A stretch of DNA of 64,000 nt from Marinimicrococcus flavescens (GCA_029211145.1 JARGEQ010000126.1:62001-126000); one strand, 5' to 3'. Shown: positions 39,407 to 49,776, counted from the first letter of the stretch. The notes: generated by a model from the letters alone, not told the origin. Translations and numbers: made by a program.

Positions 39407-40663
39407 TCAGCGGCGGGCTTCCGCGCGGGCGTTGAGCAGGCAGCCGGCGGCACCGTCGCCGCAGCGCCTGATCTCGATCATCTCGCTGGCGCTGACCAGG
39501 CGGATGCCGCGGCGCCGCGCTTCCGGCAGCCAGCTCTCCAAGACCTTCATGGTGGCCGGATAAGGGTGGCCGATGGCCACCGCGGTGCCGTTGCGGCGCG
39601 CCAGCCGCTCGGCCCGCGCCAGCTGCGCGCTGATCGCCCCGGCCTCCGCCTCGTTGTCGAGAAAGACGTCGCGGTTGGTGTGCGGGATACCGAAGACCGC
39701 GGCGGTGGCGCCGGCGACCGAGGCCGGGGTGGTCATGCTGTCGACGAACAGCAGCTTTGCCCGCCGCAGCTCGTCCATGACGACCCGCATCGGCGCGGCC
39801 TCGGCGGTGAGCCTGCTGCCCATGTGGTTGTTCGCGCCGACGGCATCGGGCACCCGACCGATGGCCCAGGTGATGCGCCGCCGCAGCTCCTCCTCGCCGA
39901 GCGAGGCCAAAAGGGCGTTGGGCCCCGGATCGGCATTGCCCTGCGGCTCCATCGCCAGATGGAGAAAGATCTCGTGGCCGTTGGCCCGCGCCTCGGCGGT
40001 GAGCTCGGGCAGATGGTCGGCATAGGGCAGGAACGCCAGGGTCACCGGTGCCGGCAGCCGCACCGCGCGGCGCGCCCAGCCCTGCGCGACGCCGACATCG
40101 TCGATGATGATGGCCACGGCGGCCGAGGCCGGGGCCGGGGGTACCGCCGGACGCAGCGCCGGCCCCTCGGGCCGGGCCGCCGGCAGGCGCGGTATGGCCG
40201 CCGGGGCGGGAAGCGTCGGCAGGCCGGCGGTCTGGACCGAGCCGGCAGCGGCCGGCGGGATGGAGGGCGGCGGCTCGGCCGGTGCGATGGCCTGCGGCGC
40301 CGGCCGGACAGGAGCGGGCAGCGGCGGCGCCTCGCGCTCGTCGCGCTGGAGGACAGCGATCCGCTCGGGCGATGGCGCCGTCGGGCGGGCGGCCGGGGCT
40401 GCGGGCATCGGTGCGGTGTAGCTGGCGCGCGGCGCCGGCGCCGCCGGCCGGCGCTCCCCCCGGTCGAGCCAGAGCACCAGGACGAGCCCGGCAAGGGCGA
40501 CGAGACTGATGTCACGCAGGCCGAACGGCACGCTCCCGGTAAGCCTTGTCAGGCGCTGCCACCAGGAGCCCCTGCGGTGGTGCCGGCGCCTTGCCGGGGC
40601 ACGCGCCGGGCGCTTGGCCGTGCGGCGTGCCGTGGGCTTGGCGGCGACCTTCTTGCGCGCCAT
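39407..40663 (-). CDS. Divergent polysaccharide deacetylase family protein
   Basis: This 418-residue protein has a very basic Arg/Ala N-terminus (1-45), a signal anchor (about 50-68, [15 protein letters not shown]), a long Pro/Ala linker (70-180) and a C-terminal divergent polysaccharide deacetylase domain ([12 protein letters not shown] at about 185, [50 protein letters not shown]). Relatives sit at the cell envelope and often accompany divisome or peptidoglycan genes. The ATG at 40663 has GGAGGATCG upstream. It lies on the opposite strand between trpE and trpG. Confidence 0.88.
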   Translation of the reverse strand: MARKKVAAKPTARRTAKRPARAPARRRHHRRGSWWQRLTRLTGSVPFGLRDISLVALAGLVLVLWLDRGERRPAAPAPRASYTAPMPAAPAARPTAPSPERIAVLQRDEREAPPLPAPVRPAPQAIAPAEPPPSIPPAAAGSVQTAGLPTLPAPAAIPRLPAARPEGPALRPAVPPAPASAAVAIIIDDVGVAQGWARRAVRLPAPVTLAFLPYADHLPELTAEARANGHEIFLHLAMEPQGNADPGPNALLASLGEEELRRRITWAIGRVPDAVGANNHMGSRLTAEAAPMRVVMDELRRAKLLFVDSMTTPASVAGATAAVFGIPHTNRDVFLDNEAEAGAISAQLARAERLARRNGTAVAIGHPYPATMKVLESWLPEARRRGIRLVSASEMIEIRRCGDGAAGCLLNARAEARR

Positions 40664-40800
40664 CGATCCTCCGTCTAGGCGTGAGCAGACCACCCGGCCC
40701 GGGCGCGCGGCGACCGCGGCGCTGCGCCCTTGACGAAGCGTGCCCCCACGGCTTTCCTGACCTGCGCGGCGCCTGCCGGCGGCGCCGGGAGCGGACGTTC

Positions 40801-41385
40801 ATGCTGCTACTCATCGACAATTACGACAGTTTCACCTGGAACCTCTACCACTATCTGAGCGAGCTCGGGGCGGTGGTGAAGGTCGTCCGCAATGACGAGA
40901 TCACGGTCGAGGAGGCGCTCGGCTGGCAGCCCGAGGCGATCTGCATCTCGCCCGGCCCGTGCGACCCCGACCGGGCCGGCATCAGCCTTCCCCTGGTCCG
41001 CGCCGCCGCCGGACGATGCCCCGTGCTGGGCGTGTGTCTCGGCCACCAGGCGATCGCCCAGGCCTTCGGCGGCGAGGTGACGCGCGCGCCGCTGCCGATG
41101 CACGGCAAGATGGGCAGCGTCACCCATGACGGGACCGGCGTCTTCGCCGGCCTGCCCTCGCCCTTCGAGGCGACCCGCTACCATTCGCTGGCCGCCGTCG
41201 AGGCCGTGCTGCCCGAGGATCTCGTGGTCAACGCGCGGACCGAGGACGGCGTGATCATGGGGCTGCGACACCGGCGCCTGCCGATCCACGGCGTGCAGTT
41301 CCACCCCGAGAGCATCGCCACGCAGCACGGCCATCGCCTGCTCGGCAACTTTCTCGAGCTGGCGCGCCCCGGAGCGGCTGCATGA
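40801..41385 (+). CDS. trpG: Anthranilate synthase component II (glutaminase)
   Basis: TrpG supplies ammonia to TrpE. The 194-residue class I amidotransferase begins [18 protein letters not shown], has the nucleophile in [17 protein letters not shown] (about 78) and the His/Glu pair in [12 protein letters not shown]. It could also serve PabB in folate synthesis. The ATG at 40801 has GGGAGCGGA upstream; the open frame before it is unrelated. It overlaps trpD by four bases (ATGA). Confidence 0.96.
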   Translation: MLLLIDNYDSFTWNLYHYLSELGAVVKVVRNDEITVEEALGWQPEAICISPGPCDPDRAGISLPLVRAAAGRCPVLGVCLGHQAIAQAFGGEVTRAPLPMHGKMGSVTHDGTGVFAGLPSPFEATRYHSLAAVEAVLPEDLVVNARTEDGVIMGLRHRRLPIHGVQFHPESIATQHGHRLLGNFLELARPGAAA

Positions 41386-42413
41386 GCGCCGAGCTGCAGC
41401 GTTTCCGCACCCTCCTCAACAAGGTCGCCGAGGCCCGGCCGCTGGAGATGGCAGAAGCCCGCGAGGCCTTCGCCACGATGATGGCGGGCGACGCCACGCC
41501 GGCCCAGATGGCAGGCTTCCTGATGGCGCTCAGGGTGCGCGGCGAGACCATCGACGAGATCGCCGCCGGGGCCGCCGTGCTGCGCGAGCGCATGGTGCGG
41601 GTCAAGGCACCGGCCGGCGCCATCGACACCTGCGGGACCGGCGGCGACGGCGCCGGCACCTACAATATCTCGACCGCCGCGGCCCTCGTGGTCGCCGGCT
41701 GCGGCGTGCCCGTGGCCAAGCATGGCAACCGCAGCCTGTCCTCGCGCTCCGGCTCCTCCGACGTTCTGGGCGAGCTGGGCGTCGACATCGATGCCGAGCT
41801 GCCGCTGATCGAGCAGGCCATCGCCGAGGCCGGCATCGGCTTCATGATGGCGCCGCGCCACCACGGCGCCATGCGCCATGTGGCCGGCCCCCGGGTCGAG
41901 CTCGGCACCCGTACGATCTTCAACCTGCTGGGCCCGCTGGCCAACCCCGCCGGGGTCAGGCGCCAGCTCATGGGCGTCTTCGCCGCCCGCTGGGCCGAGC
42001 CGCTGGCCGAGGTGCTGGGCCGGCTCGGAGCCGAGAAGGCGTGGGTGGTGCACGGCAGCGACGGGCTCGACGAGCTGTCGACGACCGGCCCCAGCCTCGT
42101 GGCCGAGTGGCACGAGGGCAAGGTGCGCAGCTTCGAGGTGACGCCCGAGGATGCGGGCCTGCCGCGCGCCTCCCTGGCCGATCTCAAGGGCGGCGATCCG
42201 GCCCACAATGCCGAGGCGATCCGCGCCGTCCTGAACGGCGTGCGGGGTCCCTTCCGCGACGCCGTGCTGTTCTCGGCGGCCGGCGCCCTGATGGTGGCCG
42301 GAAGGGCCGCTTCGCTCAGGGAGGGTGTGGCCCTGGCGGCCGATTCCATCGACCAGGAGCGCGCGCTCGCCGCCCTCGAGCGCCTCGTGCGCATCACCAA
42401 CCGCAAAGAGTAA
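41382..42413 (+). CDS. trpD: Anthranilate phosphoribosyltransferase
   Basis: TrpD joins anthranilate to PRPP. The 343-residue protein has the PRPP-binding [17 protein letters not shown] motif (about 82-98), [15 protein letters not shown], the [10 protein letters not shown] segment and the [10 protein letters not shown] motif. The start overlaps the trpG stop as ATGA, and trpC starts four bases after its stop, so trpGDC is translationally tight. Confidence 0.97.
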   Translation: MSAELQRFRTLLNKVAEARPLEMAEAREAFATMMAGDATPAQMAGFLMALRVRGETIDEIAAGAAVLRERMVRVKAPAGAIDTCGTGGDGAGTYNISTAAALVVAGCGVPVAKHGNRSLSSRSGSSDVLGELGVDIDAELPLIEQAIAEAGIGFMMAPRHHGAMRHVAGPRVELGTRTIFNLLGPLANPAGVRRQLMGVFAARWAEPLAEVLGRLGAEKAWVVHGSDGLDELSTTGPSLVAEWHEGKVRSFEVTPEDAGLPRASLADLKGGDPAHNAEAIRAVLNGVRGPFRDAVLFSAAGALMVAGRAASLREGVALAADSIDQERALAALERLVRITNRKE

Positions 42414-42417
42414 GCCC

Positions 42418-43221
42418 TTGAGCGACGTCCTCGCCCGGATCTGCGCCACCAAGCGCGAGCATGTGGCGGCCCGCAAGGCCGCCTGCCCGCCGAGCCGGCT
42501 CGAGGCGGAGGCGAAGGCGGCCTCGGCCCCGCGCGGCTTCGCCGCCGCCCTTGCCCGCAGCGACGAGGCCGGCCGCCCGGCCCTGATCGCCGAGATCAAG
42601 AAGGCCTCACCCAGCAAGGGCCTGATCCGCGCCGACTTCGACCCGCCCGCTCTGGCCCGGGCCTATGCGGCGGGCGGTGCGAGCTGCCTTTCCGTGCTGA
42701 CCGACGCGCCCTGGTTCCAGGGCGCCGACGAGTATCTGGTGGCCGCCCGCGCTGCCGTCGATCTTCCCTGCCTTCGCAAGGACTTCATGATCGACCCTTA
42801 CCAGGTGCTCGAAGCCCGGGCACTGGGCGCGGACTGCATCCTGCTGATCATGGCGGCGCTTGAGGACGGGATGGCCGCCGAGCTGGCGGACCATGCGAAG
42901 GAGCTCGGCATGGACGTCCTGGTGGAGGTCCATGACGGCGCCGAGCTGGACCGGGCGCTCCGCCTCGACACCCCGCTCGTCGGCATCAACAACCGCAATC
43001 TCAAGACCTTGAAGGTCGACATTGCGACTACGGTGGAGCTGGCCCCGCGCGTGCCGGCGGACCGGATGCTGGTGGCCGAGAGCGGCCTCTACGGCCATGA
43101 CGACCTTCTGCGCATGCGCGAGGTGGGCGCCCGCGCGTTCCTCGTCGGCGAGTCGCTGATGCGCCAGCCCGACGTCACCGCCGCCACCCGCGCCCTCCTG
43201 GGCCTGGAGACGGCGGCATGA
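42418..43221 (+). CDS. trpC: Indole-3-glycerol-phosphate synthase
   Basis: TrpC closes the indole ring. The 267-residue TIM barrel has [15 protein letters not shown] (catalytic Lys, about 60-74), [47 protein letters not shown] and [11 protein letters not shown]. It is a stand-alone enzyme, not fused to TrpF. The start is TTG at 42418, four bases after trpD; no in-frame ATG fits the N-terminal alignment. It overlaps moaC by four bases. Confidence 0.96.
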   Translation: MSDVLARICATKREHVAARKAACPPSRLEAEAKAASAPRGFAAALARSDEAGRPALIAEIKKASPSKGLIRADFDPPALARAYAAGGASCLSVLTDAPWFQGADEYLVAARAAVDLPCLRKDFMIDPYQVLEARALGADCILLIMAALEDGMAAELADHAKELGMDVLVEVHDGAELDRALRLDTPLVGINNRNLKTLKVDIATTVELAPRVPADRMLVAESGLYGHDDLLRMREVGARAFLVGESLMRQPDVTAATRALLGLETAA

Positions 43222-43712
43222 GCGGCCTCACCCATTTCGACGCCGAGGGCAACGCGGTAATGGTCGACGTCTCGGCCAAGGACGTCACCGTGCGCAGCGC
43301 CACGGCCACCGGACGGGTGCTGATGCAGCCCGGGACCGCCCGGAAGATCGCCGAGCGCGGCTTCAAGAAGGGCGACGTGCTCTCGGTGGCGCAGCTCGCC
43401 GGCATCATGGGCGCCAAGCGCACCCCTGATCTGATCCCGCTGTGCCACCCGCTGCCGCTGGAATCGGTCAAGGTCGAGCTGGCGCTGCTCGAGGCGGAGG
43501 CGGGGGTCGAGATCACCGCCACCTGCCGGCTGACCGGACGCACCGGCGTGGAGATGGAGGCGCTGACCGCGGTGACGGTGGCGGCCCTTACCGTCTACGA
43601 CATGTGCAAGGCGGTCGACCGCGGCATGCGGATCAGCGAGGTCCGGCTGGTCCACAAGAGCGGCGGCCGCTCCGGCGAGTACCGCGCCGATGGCGCGCCG
43701 GGCGGCGGCTGA
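43218..43712 (+). CDS. moaC: Cyclic pyranopterin monophosphate synthase MoaC
   Basis: MoaC makes cyclic pyranopterin monophosphate in molybdenum cofactor synthesis. The 164-residue protein has [16 protein letters not shown] (about 14-29), [19 protein letters not shown] motif ([18 protein letters not shown]), [20 protein letters not shown] and the terminal HKSGGRSG. The ATG overlaps the trpC stop as ATGA. trpC-moaC-moeA is a common alphaproteobacterial run that links tryptophan and molybdopterin genes by position only. Confidence 0.97.
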   Translation: MSGLTHFDAEGNAVMVDVSAKDVTVRSATATGRVLMQPGTARKIAERGFKKGDVLSVAQLAGIMGAKRTPDLIPLCHPLPLESVKVELALLEAEAGVEITATCRLTGRTGVEMEALTAVTVAALTVYDMCKAVDRGMRISEVRLVHKSGGRSGEYRADGAPGGG

Positions 43713-43714
43713 GC

Positions 43715-44923
43715 ATGCTCGCGGTCGCCGAGGCGCGCGCGCGCATCCTCGAAGCCCTGAACCCGGGCCCGGGCGAATGGCTGCCCCTGTCCGAGGCGCT
43801 GGACCGCGTGCTGGCGGCCGACCTCGTGGCACGCCGCAGCCAGCCGCCCTGCGCCGTCTCGGCCATGGACGGCTATGCCGTGCGGGCCGGCGAGACGCAG
43901 GCGCCCGAGCGCTGGTTCGGCGTGGTGGGCGAATCGCGCGCCGGCGGGCCGCCGCCGCCGCCGGTGGGCGCCGGCCAGGCGGTGCGCATCTTCACCGGCG
44001 CGCCACTTCCCGAGGGCGCCGACGCCATCGCCATCCAGGAGAACGCCCGGCGCGAGGGCAGCCGCGTCCGCTTCCTGCGCGCCTGCACGGCCGGCGAGTT
44101 CGTCCGCCCGGCCGGGCTCGACTTCGCCGAAGGCTGGACCGGGCTCGCTGCGGGCATGTTGCTGGGCCCCCTCGAGCTTGGCCTTGCCGGGGCGATGGGT
44201 CATGGCTGGCTCCCGGTGCGGCGCCGCCCGCGCGTCGCCATCCTCGCCACCGGCGACGAGCTGGTGCGCCCCGGCGAGCCGGTGCCGCCAGCCGGCATCG
44301 TCAGCTCCAACAGCACGGCGCTGGCGGCACTGGTACGCCGGTGGGGCGGCGAGCCGGTCGATCTGGGGATCGCCGCCGACCACCACGACGCCCTTGCCGA
44401 CGCCCTCTCCCAGGCCCGCGGCGCCGATCTCCTGCTCACCACCGGCGGCGCCTCGGTCGGCGAGTACGACCTTTTGCGCCCGGCGCTGGGCGAGGCCGGC
44501 ATGGAGCTCGACTTCTGGAAGATCGCCATGCGGCCGGGCAAGCCGCTGATCTTCGGCAAGGTCATGGGCGTGCCGCTGCTGGGCCTTCCCGGCAACCCGG
44601 TCTCGGCCGCGGTCTGCGCGGTGGTGTTCCTGCGCCCGGTGCTGCAGCAGCTCCTCGGCCGGCCGACCGGCCTGCCGCTCGAGAGCGCGCCGCTGGCGGC
44701 CCCGCTGCAGGCCAACGACGAGCGCGAGGAGTATATGCGCGCCACCATCGAGCAAGGCCCCTCGGGCCCGGTGCTGCGGCCCGCCTCGCGCCAGGACAGC
44801 TCGATGTTCGCAACCCTGGCGCGTGCCGATGCCCTCGTGGTGCGCCCGCCCCATGCTCCCCCGGCGGCCGCCGGCGAGCTCGTCCCCTGGGTACCGCTGG
44901 CCCGCGTCCTGCGCGCTTCCTGA
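43715..44923 (+). CDS. moeA: Molybdopterin molybdenumtransferase MoeA
   Basis: MoeA inserts molybdate into adenylylated molybdopterin. The 402-residue protein shows CAVSAMDGYAVRAG (about 50-63), RIFTGAPLPEGADAI, the MoCF motif VAILATGDELVRPGE, TTGGASVGEYD, MRPGKPLIFG and LLGLPGNPVSA, then the MoeA C-terminal domain. It starts two bases after the moaC stop. It is followed by the lexA promoter region. Confidence 0.97.
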   Translation: MLAVAEARARILEALNPGPGEWLPLSEALDRVLAADLVARRSQPPCAVSAMDGYAVRAGETQAPERWFGVVGESRAGGPPPPPVGAGQAVRIFTGAPLPEGADAIAIQENARREGSRVRFLRACTAGEFVRPAGLDFAEGWTGLAAGMLLGPLELGLAGAMGHGWLPVRRRPRVAILATGDELVRPGEPVPPAGIVSSNSTALAALVRRWGGEPVDLGIAADHHDALADALSQARGADLLLTTGGASVGEYDLLRPALGEAGMELDFWKIAMRPGKPLIFGKVMGVPLLGLPGNPVSAAVCAVVFLRPVLQQLLGRPTGLPLESAPLAAPLQANDEREEYMRATIEQGPSGPVLRPASRQDSSMFATLARADALVVRPPHAPPAAAGELVPWVPLARVLRAS

Positions 44924-44994
44924 GCGCCGCAACGCACGCCGGACCGTCACCACGGCGCCGACAGGTCCGCCAACACGCCGTTGACCGGCGACAA

Positions 44995-45009
44995 GAACTT
45001 AATTAGAAC
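44995..45009. promoter_or_regulatory. LexA-binding SOS box
   Basis: GAAC-TTAATTA-GAAC is an exact match to the alphaproteobacterial SOS operator (direct repeat GTTC-N7-GTTC read on the other strand). It lies 47 bases before the lexA start codon in an AT-rich pocket, where it would autoregulate lexA. Confidence 0.85.
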
Positions 45010-45056
45010 ATTTTCTCCACTCGTCGCCCTTCCGCCTCCGGCCGGGGAGTCCAGGC

Positions 45057-45767
45057 GTGCTCACGCAGCGCCAGCTTCAACTGTTGCGGTTCATCCACGA
45101 ATTCGTGGAGCGCAACGGCGTGCCGCCATCCTTCGACGAGATGCGCAAGGCCCTCAAGCTCAAGTCCAAGTCGGGCATCCACCGGCTCATCTCGGGGCTC
45201 GAGGAGCGCGGCCACATCCGCCGCCTGGCCTACCGGGCGCGCGCCATCGAGGTGGTCCGCCCGCCGGCCCCGGAGCCCGAGCCGGCAAGCCGCCGGGCCG
45301 CTGCGGCGCGGCTCCCCTCCTCCAACATCGTGCGGCCGGAGTTCGGCGCGGTGCGCCGCTCGCCCATGCTGATCGGCGCCACCGGCCATGTCGACCTGCC
45401 GGTCTACGGCCGCATCGCCGCCGGCACGCCGATCGAGGCCCTGGCCGAGACCAGCACCACCATCGACGTGCCAGCCATGCTCGTCGGCGACGGCGAGCAC
45501 TACGTGCTGCAGGTGGTCGGGGACTCGATGATCGAGGCCGGGATCCACGACGAGGACTTCGTCATCATCAAACGCGCCGACACAGCCGAGAACGGCGAGA
45601 TCGTCGTGGCCCTGATCGACGAGCGCGAGGTCACCTTGAAGCGGCTGCGCCGGCGCGGCGCCTCCATCGCCCTGGAGGCCGCCAATCCCGACTACGAGAC
45701 CCGCATCTTCGGCCCCCATCAGGTGAAGGTGCAGGGCCGGCTGATCGGCTTGCTGCGCCGCTACTGA
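45057..45767 (+). CDS. lexA: SOS repressor LexA
   Basis: LexA represses DNA-damage genes and cleaves itself when RecA is activated. The 236-residue protein has an N-terminal winged helix ([39 protein letters not shown]), a linker, the Ala-Gly cleavage site in [12 protein letters not shown] (about 115-126), the catalytic Ser in [10 protein letters not shown] and Lys in [10 protein letters not shown]. It starts with GTG at 45057, with GGGGAGTCC upstream. An SOS box is present 47 bases ahead. Confidence 0.97.
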   Translation: MLTQRQLQLLRFIHEFVERNGVPPSFDEMRKALKLKSKSGIHRLISGLEERGHIRRLAYRARAIEVVRPPAPEPEPASRRAAAARLPSSNIVRPEFGAVRRSPMLIGATGHVDLPVYGRIAAGTPIEALAETSTTIDVPAMLVGDGEHYVLQVVGDSMIEAGIHDEDFVIIKRADTAENGEIVVALIDEREVTLKRLRRRGASIALEAANPDYETRIFGPHQVKVQGRLIGLLRRY

Positions 45768-45803
45768 GCCCGTGCCCGGGCAGGCCCGCGCGGCGCCGCC
45801 CCG

Positions 45804-46601
45804 CTAGGCCCTTGCGCCGGCCCCGACGAGCGGCAGGATGCGCTCCGGCGCGTCGGTGATGACGGCGTCGGCGCCGGCCTCCAAAAGCTCCCTCGCGCGT
45901 TCCGCCTCGTTGACCGTGTAGAGCAGGACCGGGACGCCCTGCTCCTTGAGCAGGCGCAGCTCGCCCGGCGAGAGGCGGCGGTGCGAGGGGTGAAGCGTGG
46001 TGCAGCCCAGATCCTGCATCGCCTGCGCCCAGTCCTCGGGCAACGCTTCCACCAGAAGGCCGCGGGGAAAGTGCGGGACGCTGCGCTGCAGGGCCGCCAG
46101 CGACGCCCGCTTGAAGCTCGAGAACAGCAGCACCGGCCCGTCCTTCGGCCACAGCCGTGCCAGCATCTCCCCGGCCACCAGGGCGGTCTCCTCCTCGCGG
46201 CCCGGGCAGGGCTTGATCTCGACATTCACCGCCATGCCCAGCTCGAGAAGGAGGGCCGCCAGCGCCTCCAGCGAGAGGAGCGGCTCGCCGCGGAACGCCT
46301 CGCCGAACCACCCGCCGGCATCGAGGGCGGCAAGCTCCTGCCAGCTCTTCCCCGCAGCCGGTCCGCTGCCGCTGGTGGTTCGCTCCAGGCTCTCGTCGTG
46401 CAGCAGGAAAGGCACGCCGTCGCGGCTGAGCTTGACGTCGATCTCGACCCAGCGAGCGCCCAGCGCATGCGCCTTCCGGATCGAGACCATGGTGTTCTCG
46501 GGCGCGTGCAGGGCGGCGCCGCGATGGCCCACCACCGGCGCCAGCCCCGGGAGCGCCGGCGCACTGCCCGGCCGCCAGGCTTTCCAAGCACTGCTCGTCA
46601 T
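45804..46601 (-). CDS. ugpQ: Glycerophosphodiester phosphodiesterase
   Basis: This 265-residue GDPD-family TIM barrel hydrolyses deacylated phospholipids to glycerol 3-phosphate and an alcohol. Catalytic and metal motifs are VGHRGAALHAPENT (about 24-37), WVEIDVKLSRDG and PFLLHDESLERTTSG, with VEIKPCPGREEE further on. No signal peptide is present, so it is cytoplasmic and UgpQ-like. It converges on lexA, with 36 bases between the stops, and is divergent from the recD2 gene. Confidence 0.93.
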   Translation of the reverse strand: MTSSAWKAWRPGSAPALPGLAPVVGHRGAALHAPENTMVSIRKAHALGARWVEIDVKLSRDGVPFLLHDESLERTTSGSGPAAGKSWQELAALDAGGWFGEAFRGEPLLSLEALAALLLELGMAVNVEIKPCPGREEETALVAGEMLARLWPKDGPVLLFSSFKRASLAALQRSVPHFPRGLLVEALPEDWAQAMQDLGCTTLHPSHRRLSPGELRLLKEQGVPVLLYTVNEAERARELLEAGADAVITDAPERILPLVGAGARA

Positions 46602-46767
46602 CGCGGTCCCTCTCCCTCTAGGTGACGCGGCCCTGGGGCGCTAAGCTCCTTGCGCGCGGCGCGCTCTTAGGGCGGCGGCGCACGCCAGGCAATTGCGGAA
46701 ATTCCATGTCGCCCTTCGCCGTCCCCGCGCGCCCGCCGCACGCCGACCCCGAGCGCGGCGCACCGGC

Positions 46768-48942
46768 ATGAGCGAGCCCGCCGCCACGCTCTCGGGCACC
46801 ATCGAGCGTGTCGTCTACCACAACCCCGAGAACGGCTACACGGTGGTGCGGCTGCGCGCCGAGGGCTCTGAGGAGCCGGCGACACTGGTCGGCGTCCTGC
46901 CGCCGGTCCACCCCGGCGAGGTGCTGCGGGCGCAAGGGTCGTGGCGGCAGGATCCTTCCTGGGGCCGCCAGTTCGCCGCCACCGAGGTCGACGTGCTGCC
47001 GCCCAGCAGCCCGGAGGCGCTGGCCGGCTACCTGGCCTCGGGCGTCGTCCAGGGGCTCGGCCCCGAGCTCGCCAAGCGGCTCGCCGGGCATTTCGGCACT
47101 ACCCTGCCGCACATCCTCGAGCGCGAGCCGCACCGCCTGCGCGAGGTCGGCGGCATCGGCCCCAAGCTCGCCACGCGGATCGGCGAGGCGTGGCAGCAGG
47201 AGCGCTCGATCCGCGACATCCTGCTGTTCCTCCACGCCAACGGCGTGGGCCTCGCCCGCGCCCGGCAGATCCTCGCGGCCTGGGGCAGCCGCGCGGTAGC
47301 ACGGGTGACCGCCGATCCCTACGCGCTGGCCCGCGAGGTGCGCGGCATCGGATTCCTCACCGCCGACGCCCTGGCGCGCCGGGTGGGCATCGCCCCGGAT
47401 GCCCCGGTGCGCCTCGTGGCGGCCCTCGAGCAGACCTTGCGGGATGCCGCCGAGGACGGCCACAGCGCCCTGCCCCGCGAGCGCCTGCTGGAAGCGGCGG
47501 GCGATCTCCTGGAGCTTCCCGGGGAGGCCATGGCGGCGCCGCTCGACGCGGCGCTCGCCCGGGACCTGCTCGACGAGGCCAGCTTCGACGGGCGCCGCTG
47601 GGTGCAGCTCCCCTCGCTCTGCCATGCCGAGCAGGCCATCGCCGAGGACGTCCAGCGGCTGGTGCGCGGCCTGCCCGCCTGGGACGGCGAGGCGGCCGGC
47701 GAGGCGGTGCCGCGGGCCGAGCGCTCGCTGGCCGTCGAGCTGGCCCCGACCCAGCGCGAGGCGGTGCTCCAGGCCCTGCGCAGCAAGCTCCTGGTCATCA
47801 CCGGCGGGCCCGGCACCGGCAAGACGACGCTGGTCCGCGCGATCCTGGCGGCCCTGCCGGAGAAGAAGCTGCGCCTCGCCCTGGCAGCGCCCACCGGCCG
47901 CGCCGCCAAGCGTCTCGCCGAGAGCACCGGGCGCGAGGCCAAAACGCTGCACCGCCTGCTCGAGGCCGACCCCGGCCGCGGCTTTCGGCGCAATGCCGAG
48001 CGGCCGCTGGAGCTCGACCTTCTCGTGGTCGACGAGATGTCGATGGTCGACCTCGCCCTCATGGAGGGGCTGCTGCAGGCCCTGCCCGACGAGGCCTCGC
48101 TGCTCATGGTGGGCGATGTCGACCAGCTCCCCTCGGTGGGACCGGGCCAGGTGCTGGCCGATCTCATCGCCTCGGGCGTCGTCCCGGTGGTACGCCTGAC
48201 CGAGATCTTCCGGCAGGCCGCGACCAGCGCCATCGTGCGCAACGCCCACCGGATCAACGAGGGCCTGCTGCCCAGCTTCGAGCGGCCCGGGGGCGAGCTC
48301 GCCGACTGCTACGGGATCCGCGCCGAGCTGCCCGAGGATGCCGCCGCCAAGGTGGTCGAGCTGGTGGCCGAGCGGATTCCCGAGCGCTTCGGCCTCGACC
48401 CGTTCGCCGAGGTCCAGGTCCTGTGCCCGACCAATCGCGGCCCGGTCGGCACCCGTGAGCTCAACCAGCGCCTCCAGGCCCGCCTCAACCCCGACCCGCC
48501 CGACAGCATCGAGCGCCGCTTCGTCCGTTTTTGCATCGGCGACAAGGTGATGCAGGTCGAGAACGATTACGAGCGCGAGGTCTATAACGGCGATATCGGC
48601 CGGGTGACCGGCCTCGACCGCCAAGGCCAGACCCTGGCCGTCACCTTCGACGGCCGCGAGGTGGTCTACGCCTTCAACGATCTCGACCAGCTCGCCATGG
48701 CCTATGCCGTGACGGTACACAAGGCGCAGGGTTCGGAATATCCGGCGGTGGTCGTCGTGCTGATGCGCCAGCACGGCCGCATGCTGCGCCGCCGCCTGCT
48801 CTACACGGCCCTCACCCGCGCCCGGAGCCTGGCCGTGCTGGTGGCCGAGCCGCTGGCACTCGAGCGCGCCGTGCGCGACCTCGGCGAGCAGCCGCGCCTC
48901 ACCCTCCTGCGCCACCGCCTCCTCGAAAGGAAAGCCTCTTGA
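46768..48942 (+). CDS. recD2: RecD2-type superfamily 1 DNA helicase
   Basis: This 724-residue 5'-3' SF1B helicase is of the RecD2/YrrC kind, which acts without RecBC. It has an N-terminal OB-like region (TLSGTIERVVYHNPENGYTVVRL), tandem helix-hairpin-helix segments (about 95-190), Walker A VITGGPGTGKTT (about 342-353), Walker B LLVVDEMSMVD, MVGDVDQLPSVGPGQVL, and the C-terminal motif VTVHKAQGSEYPAVV with YTALTRAR. ATG 46768 is chosen where RecD2 similarity begins, though no strong ribosome-binding site is evident; a TTG at 46693 is also open. The stop overlaps the next gene by one base (TGATG). Confidence 0.93.
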   Translation: MSEPAATLSGTIERVVYHNPENGYTVVRLRAEGSEEPATLVGVLPPVHPGEVLRAQGSWRQDPSWGRQFAATEVDVLPPSSPEALAGYLASGVVQGLGPELAKRLAGHFGTTLPHILEREPHRLREVGGIGPKLATRIGEAWQQERSIRDILLFLHANGVGLARARQILAAWGSRAVARVTADPYALAREVRGIGFLTADALARRVGIAPDAPVRLVAALEQTLRDAAEDGHSALPRERLLEAAGDLLELPGEAMAAPLDAALARDLLDEASFDGRRWVQLPSLCHAEQAIAEDVQRLVRGLPAWDGEAAGEAVPRAERSLAVELAPTQREAVLQALRSKLLVITGGPGTGKTTLVRAILAALPEKKLRLALAAPTGRAAKRLAESTGREAKTLHRLLEADPGRGFRRNAERPLELDLLVVDEMSMVDLALMEGLLQALPDEASLLMVGDVDQLPSVGPGQVLADLIASGVVPVVRLTEIFRQAATSAIVRNAHRINEGLLPSFERPGGELADCYGIRAELPEDAAAKVVELVAERIPERFGLDPFAEVQVLCPTNRGPVGTRELNQRLQARLNPDPPDSIERRFVRFCIGDKVMQVENDYEREVYNGDIGRVTGLDRQGQTLAVTFDGREVVYAFNDLDQLAMAYAVTVHKAQGSEYPAVVVVLMRQHGRMLRRRLLYTALTRARSLAVLVAEPLALERAVRDLGEQPRLTLLRHRLLERKAS

Positions 48943-49736
48943 TGACCGACCGCGACCTCGCCCTTAGGCTCGCCGCCGCCTCCGACGTGATCCGCGCCGC
49001 CGGCAGGCGTGCCGCCGCCCTCTCCGGCGACCGGGAGAAGCTGGGCGTCGAGAGCAAGGGGCTGCAGGACCTCGTGAGCGTGGCCGACAAGGAAGCCGAG
49101 GCGCTGATCCGCGGGAGGCTGGGCGCCCTCTTCCCCGGCGACGGCTTTCTCGGCGAGGAGGAAGGCGGCGAGATCAGCGAGCGCATGTGGGTCATCGACC
49201 CGATCGACGGCACCGCCAACTTCGTGCGCGGCATCCCCTACTGGTGCAGCGTCATCGCCTATGTCGTCGAGGGCCGCACCGAGCTCGCCCTCACCTACGA
49301 CGCCGTCCACGACCAGCTCTTCACCGCCCGCCGCGGCCACGGCGCCTTCCGCGACGGCAGGCCGATCCGCGCCAGCGCCGTTGCCAGCGGCGAGGAAGCC
49401 TGCATCGGCCTGAGCTACACCTACAAGACCCCGCCCGCCGTCTACGGCGAGCTGGTGGGCAACCTCCTGGCCGAGAAGGTCGACCACCGCCGCCTCGGCT
49501 CCAGCGCGCTTACCCTCTGCCACGTCGCCGACGGCCGCCTCGACGGCCTCGTCTGCCCGAGCTGCAGCTCCTGGGACGTCATCGCCGGCCTGCTCACCGT
49601 CGAGGAAGCCGGCGGCCGCGCCACCGACTACACCGACGGCGCCACCCTCCTCGACCGCCGCGCCGTCGCCGCCGCCGCCCCCGGCATCGCCCCCCTCATC
49701 GAGCGCGCCAGCGGCATCCCCATGGCGCGGCGCTAG
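48942..49736 (+). CDS. Inositol monophosphatase family protein
   Basis: This is a lithium-sensitive-type metal-dependent phosphatase. The 264-residue protein has metal motif 1 FLGEEEGGE (about 68-76), motif 2 WVIDPIDGTANFVRG (about 83-97) and a C-terminal WDVIAGLLTVEEAGG with the third-metal Asp. Histidinol-phosphatase or fructose-bisphosphatase activities occur in the same family, so the substrate is open. It starts at the ATG in TGATG over the recD2 stop. A broken copy of its last 85 codons lies 380 bases downstream. Confidence 0.92.
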   Translation: MTDRDLALRLAAASDVIRAAGRRAAALSGDREKLGVESKGLQDLVSVADKEAEALIRGRLGALFPGDGFLGEEEGGEISERMWVIDPIDGTANFVRGIPYWCSVIAYVVEGRTELALTYDAVHDQLFTARRGHGAFRDGRPIRASAVASGEEACIGLSYTYKTPPAVYGELVGNLLAEKVDHRRLGSSALTLCHVADGRLDGLVCPSCSSWDVIAGLLTVEEAGGRATDYTDGATLLDRRAVAAAAPGIAPLIERASGIPMARR

Positions 49737-49741
49737 AGGGC

Positions 49742-49776
49742 AAAGCCGCGCCAGGGCGCTGCGCGCGGCTTTTTCT
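49742..49776 (+). terminator. Intrinsic terminator after inositol monophosphatase gene
   Basis: A 10-bp stem (AAAGCCGCGC paired with GCGCGGCTTT) with an 11-base loop is followed by TTTCTTTCGTTTTT. It begins six bases after the stop codon. It is also the first of the six related CAAGGCGCTGCGCGCGGC-type repeats in the window. Confidence 0.8.

Noticed and set aside
46618..48915. 765-codon minus-strand frame
   Set aside because: It is antisense to recD2, which has all helicase motifs.
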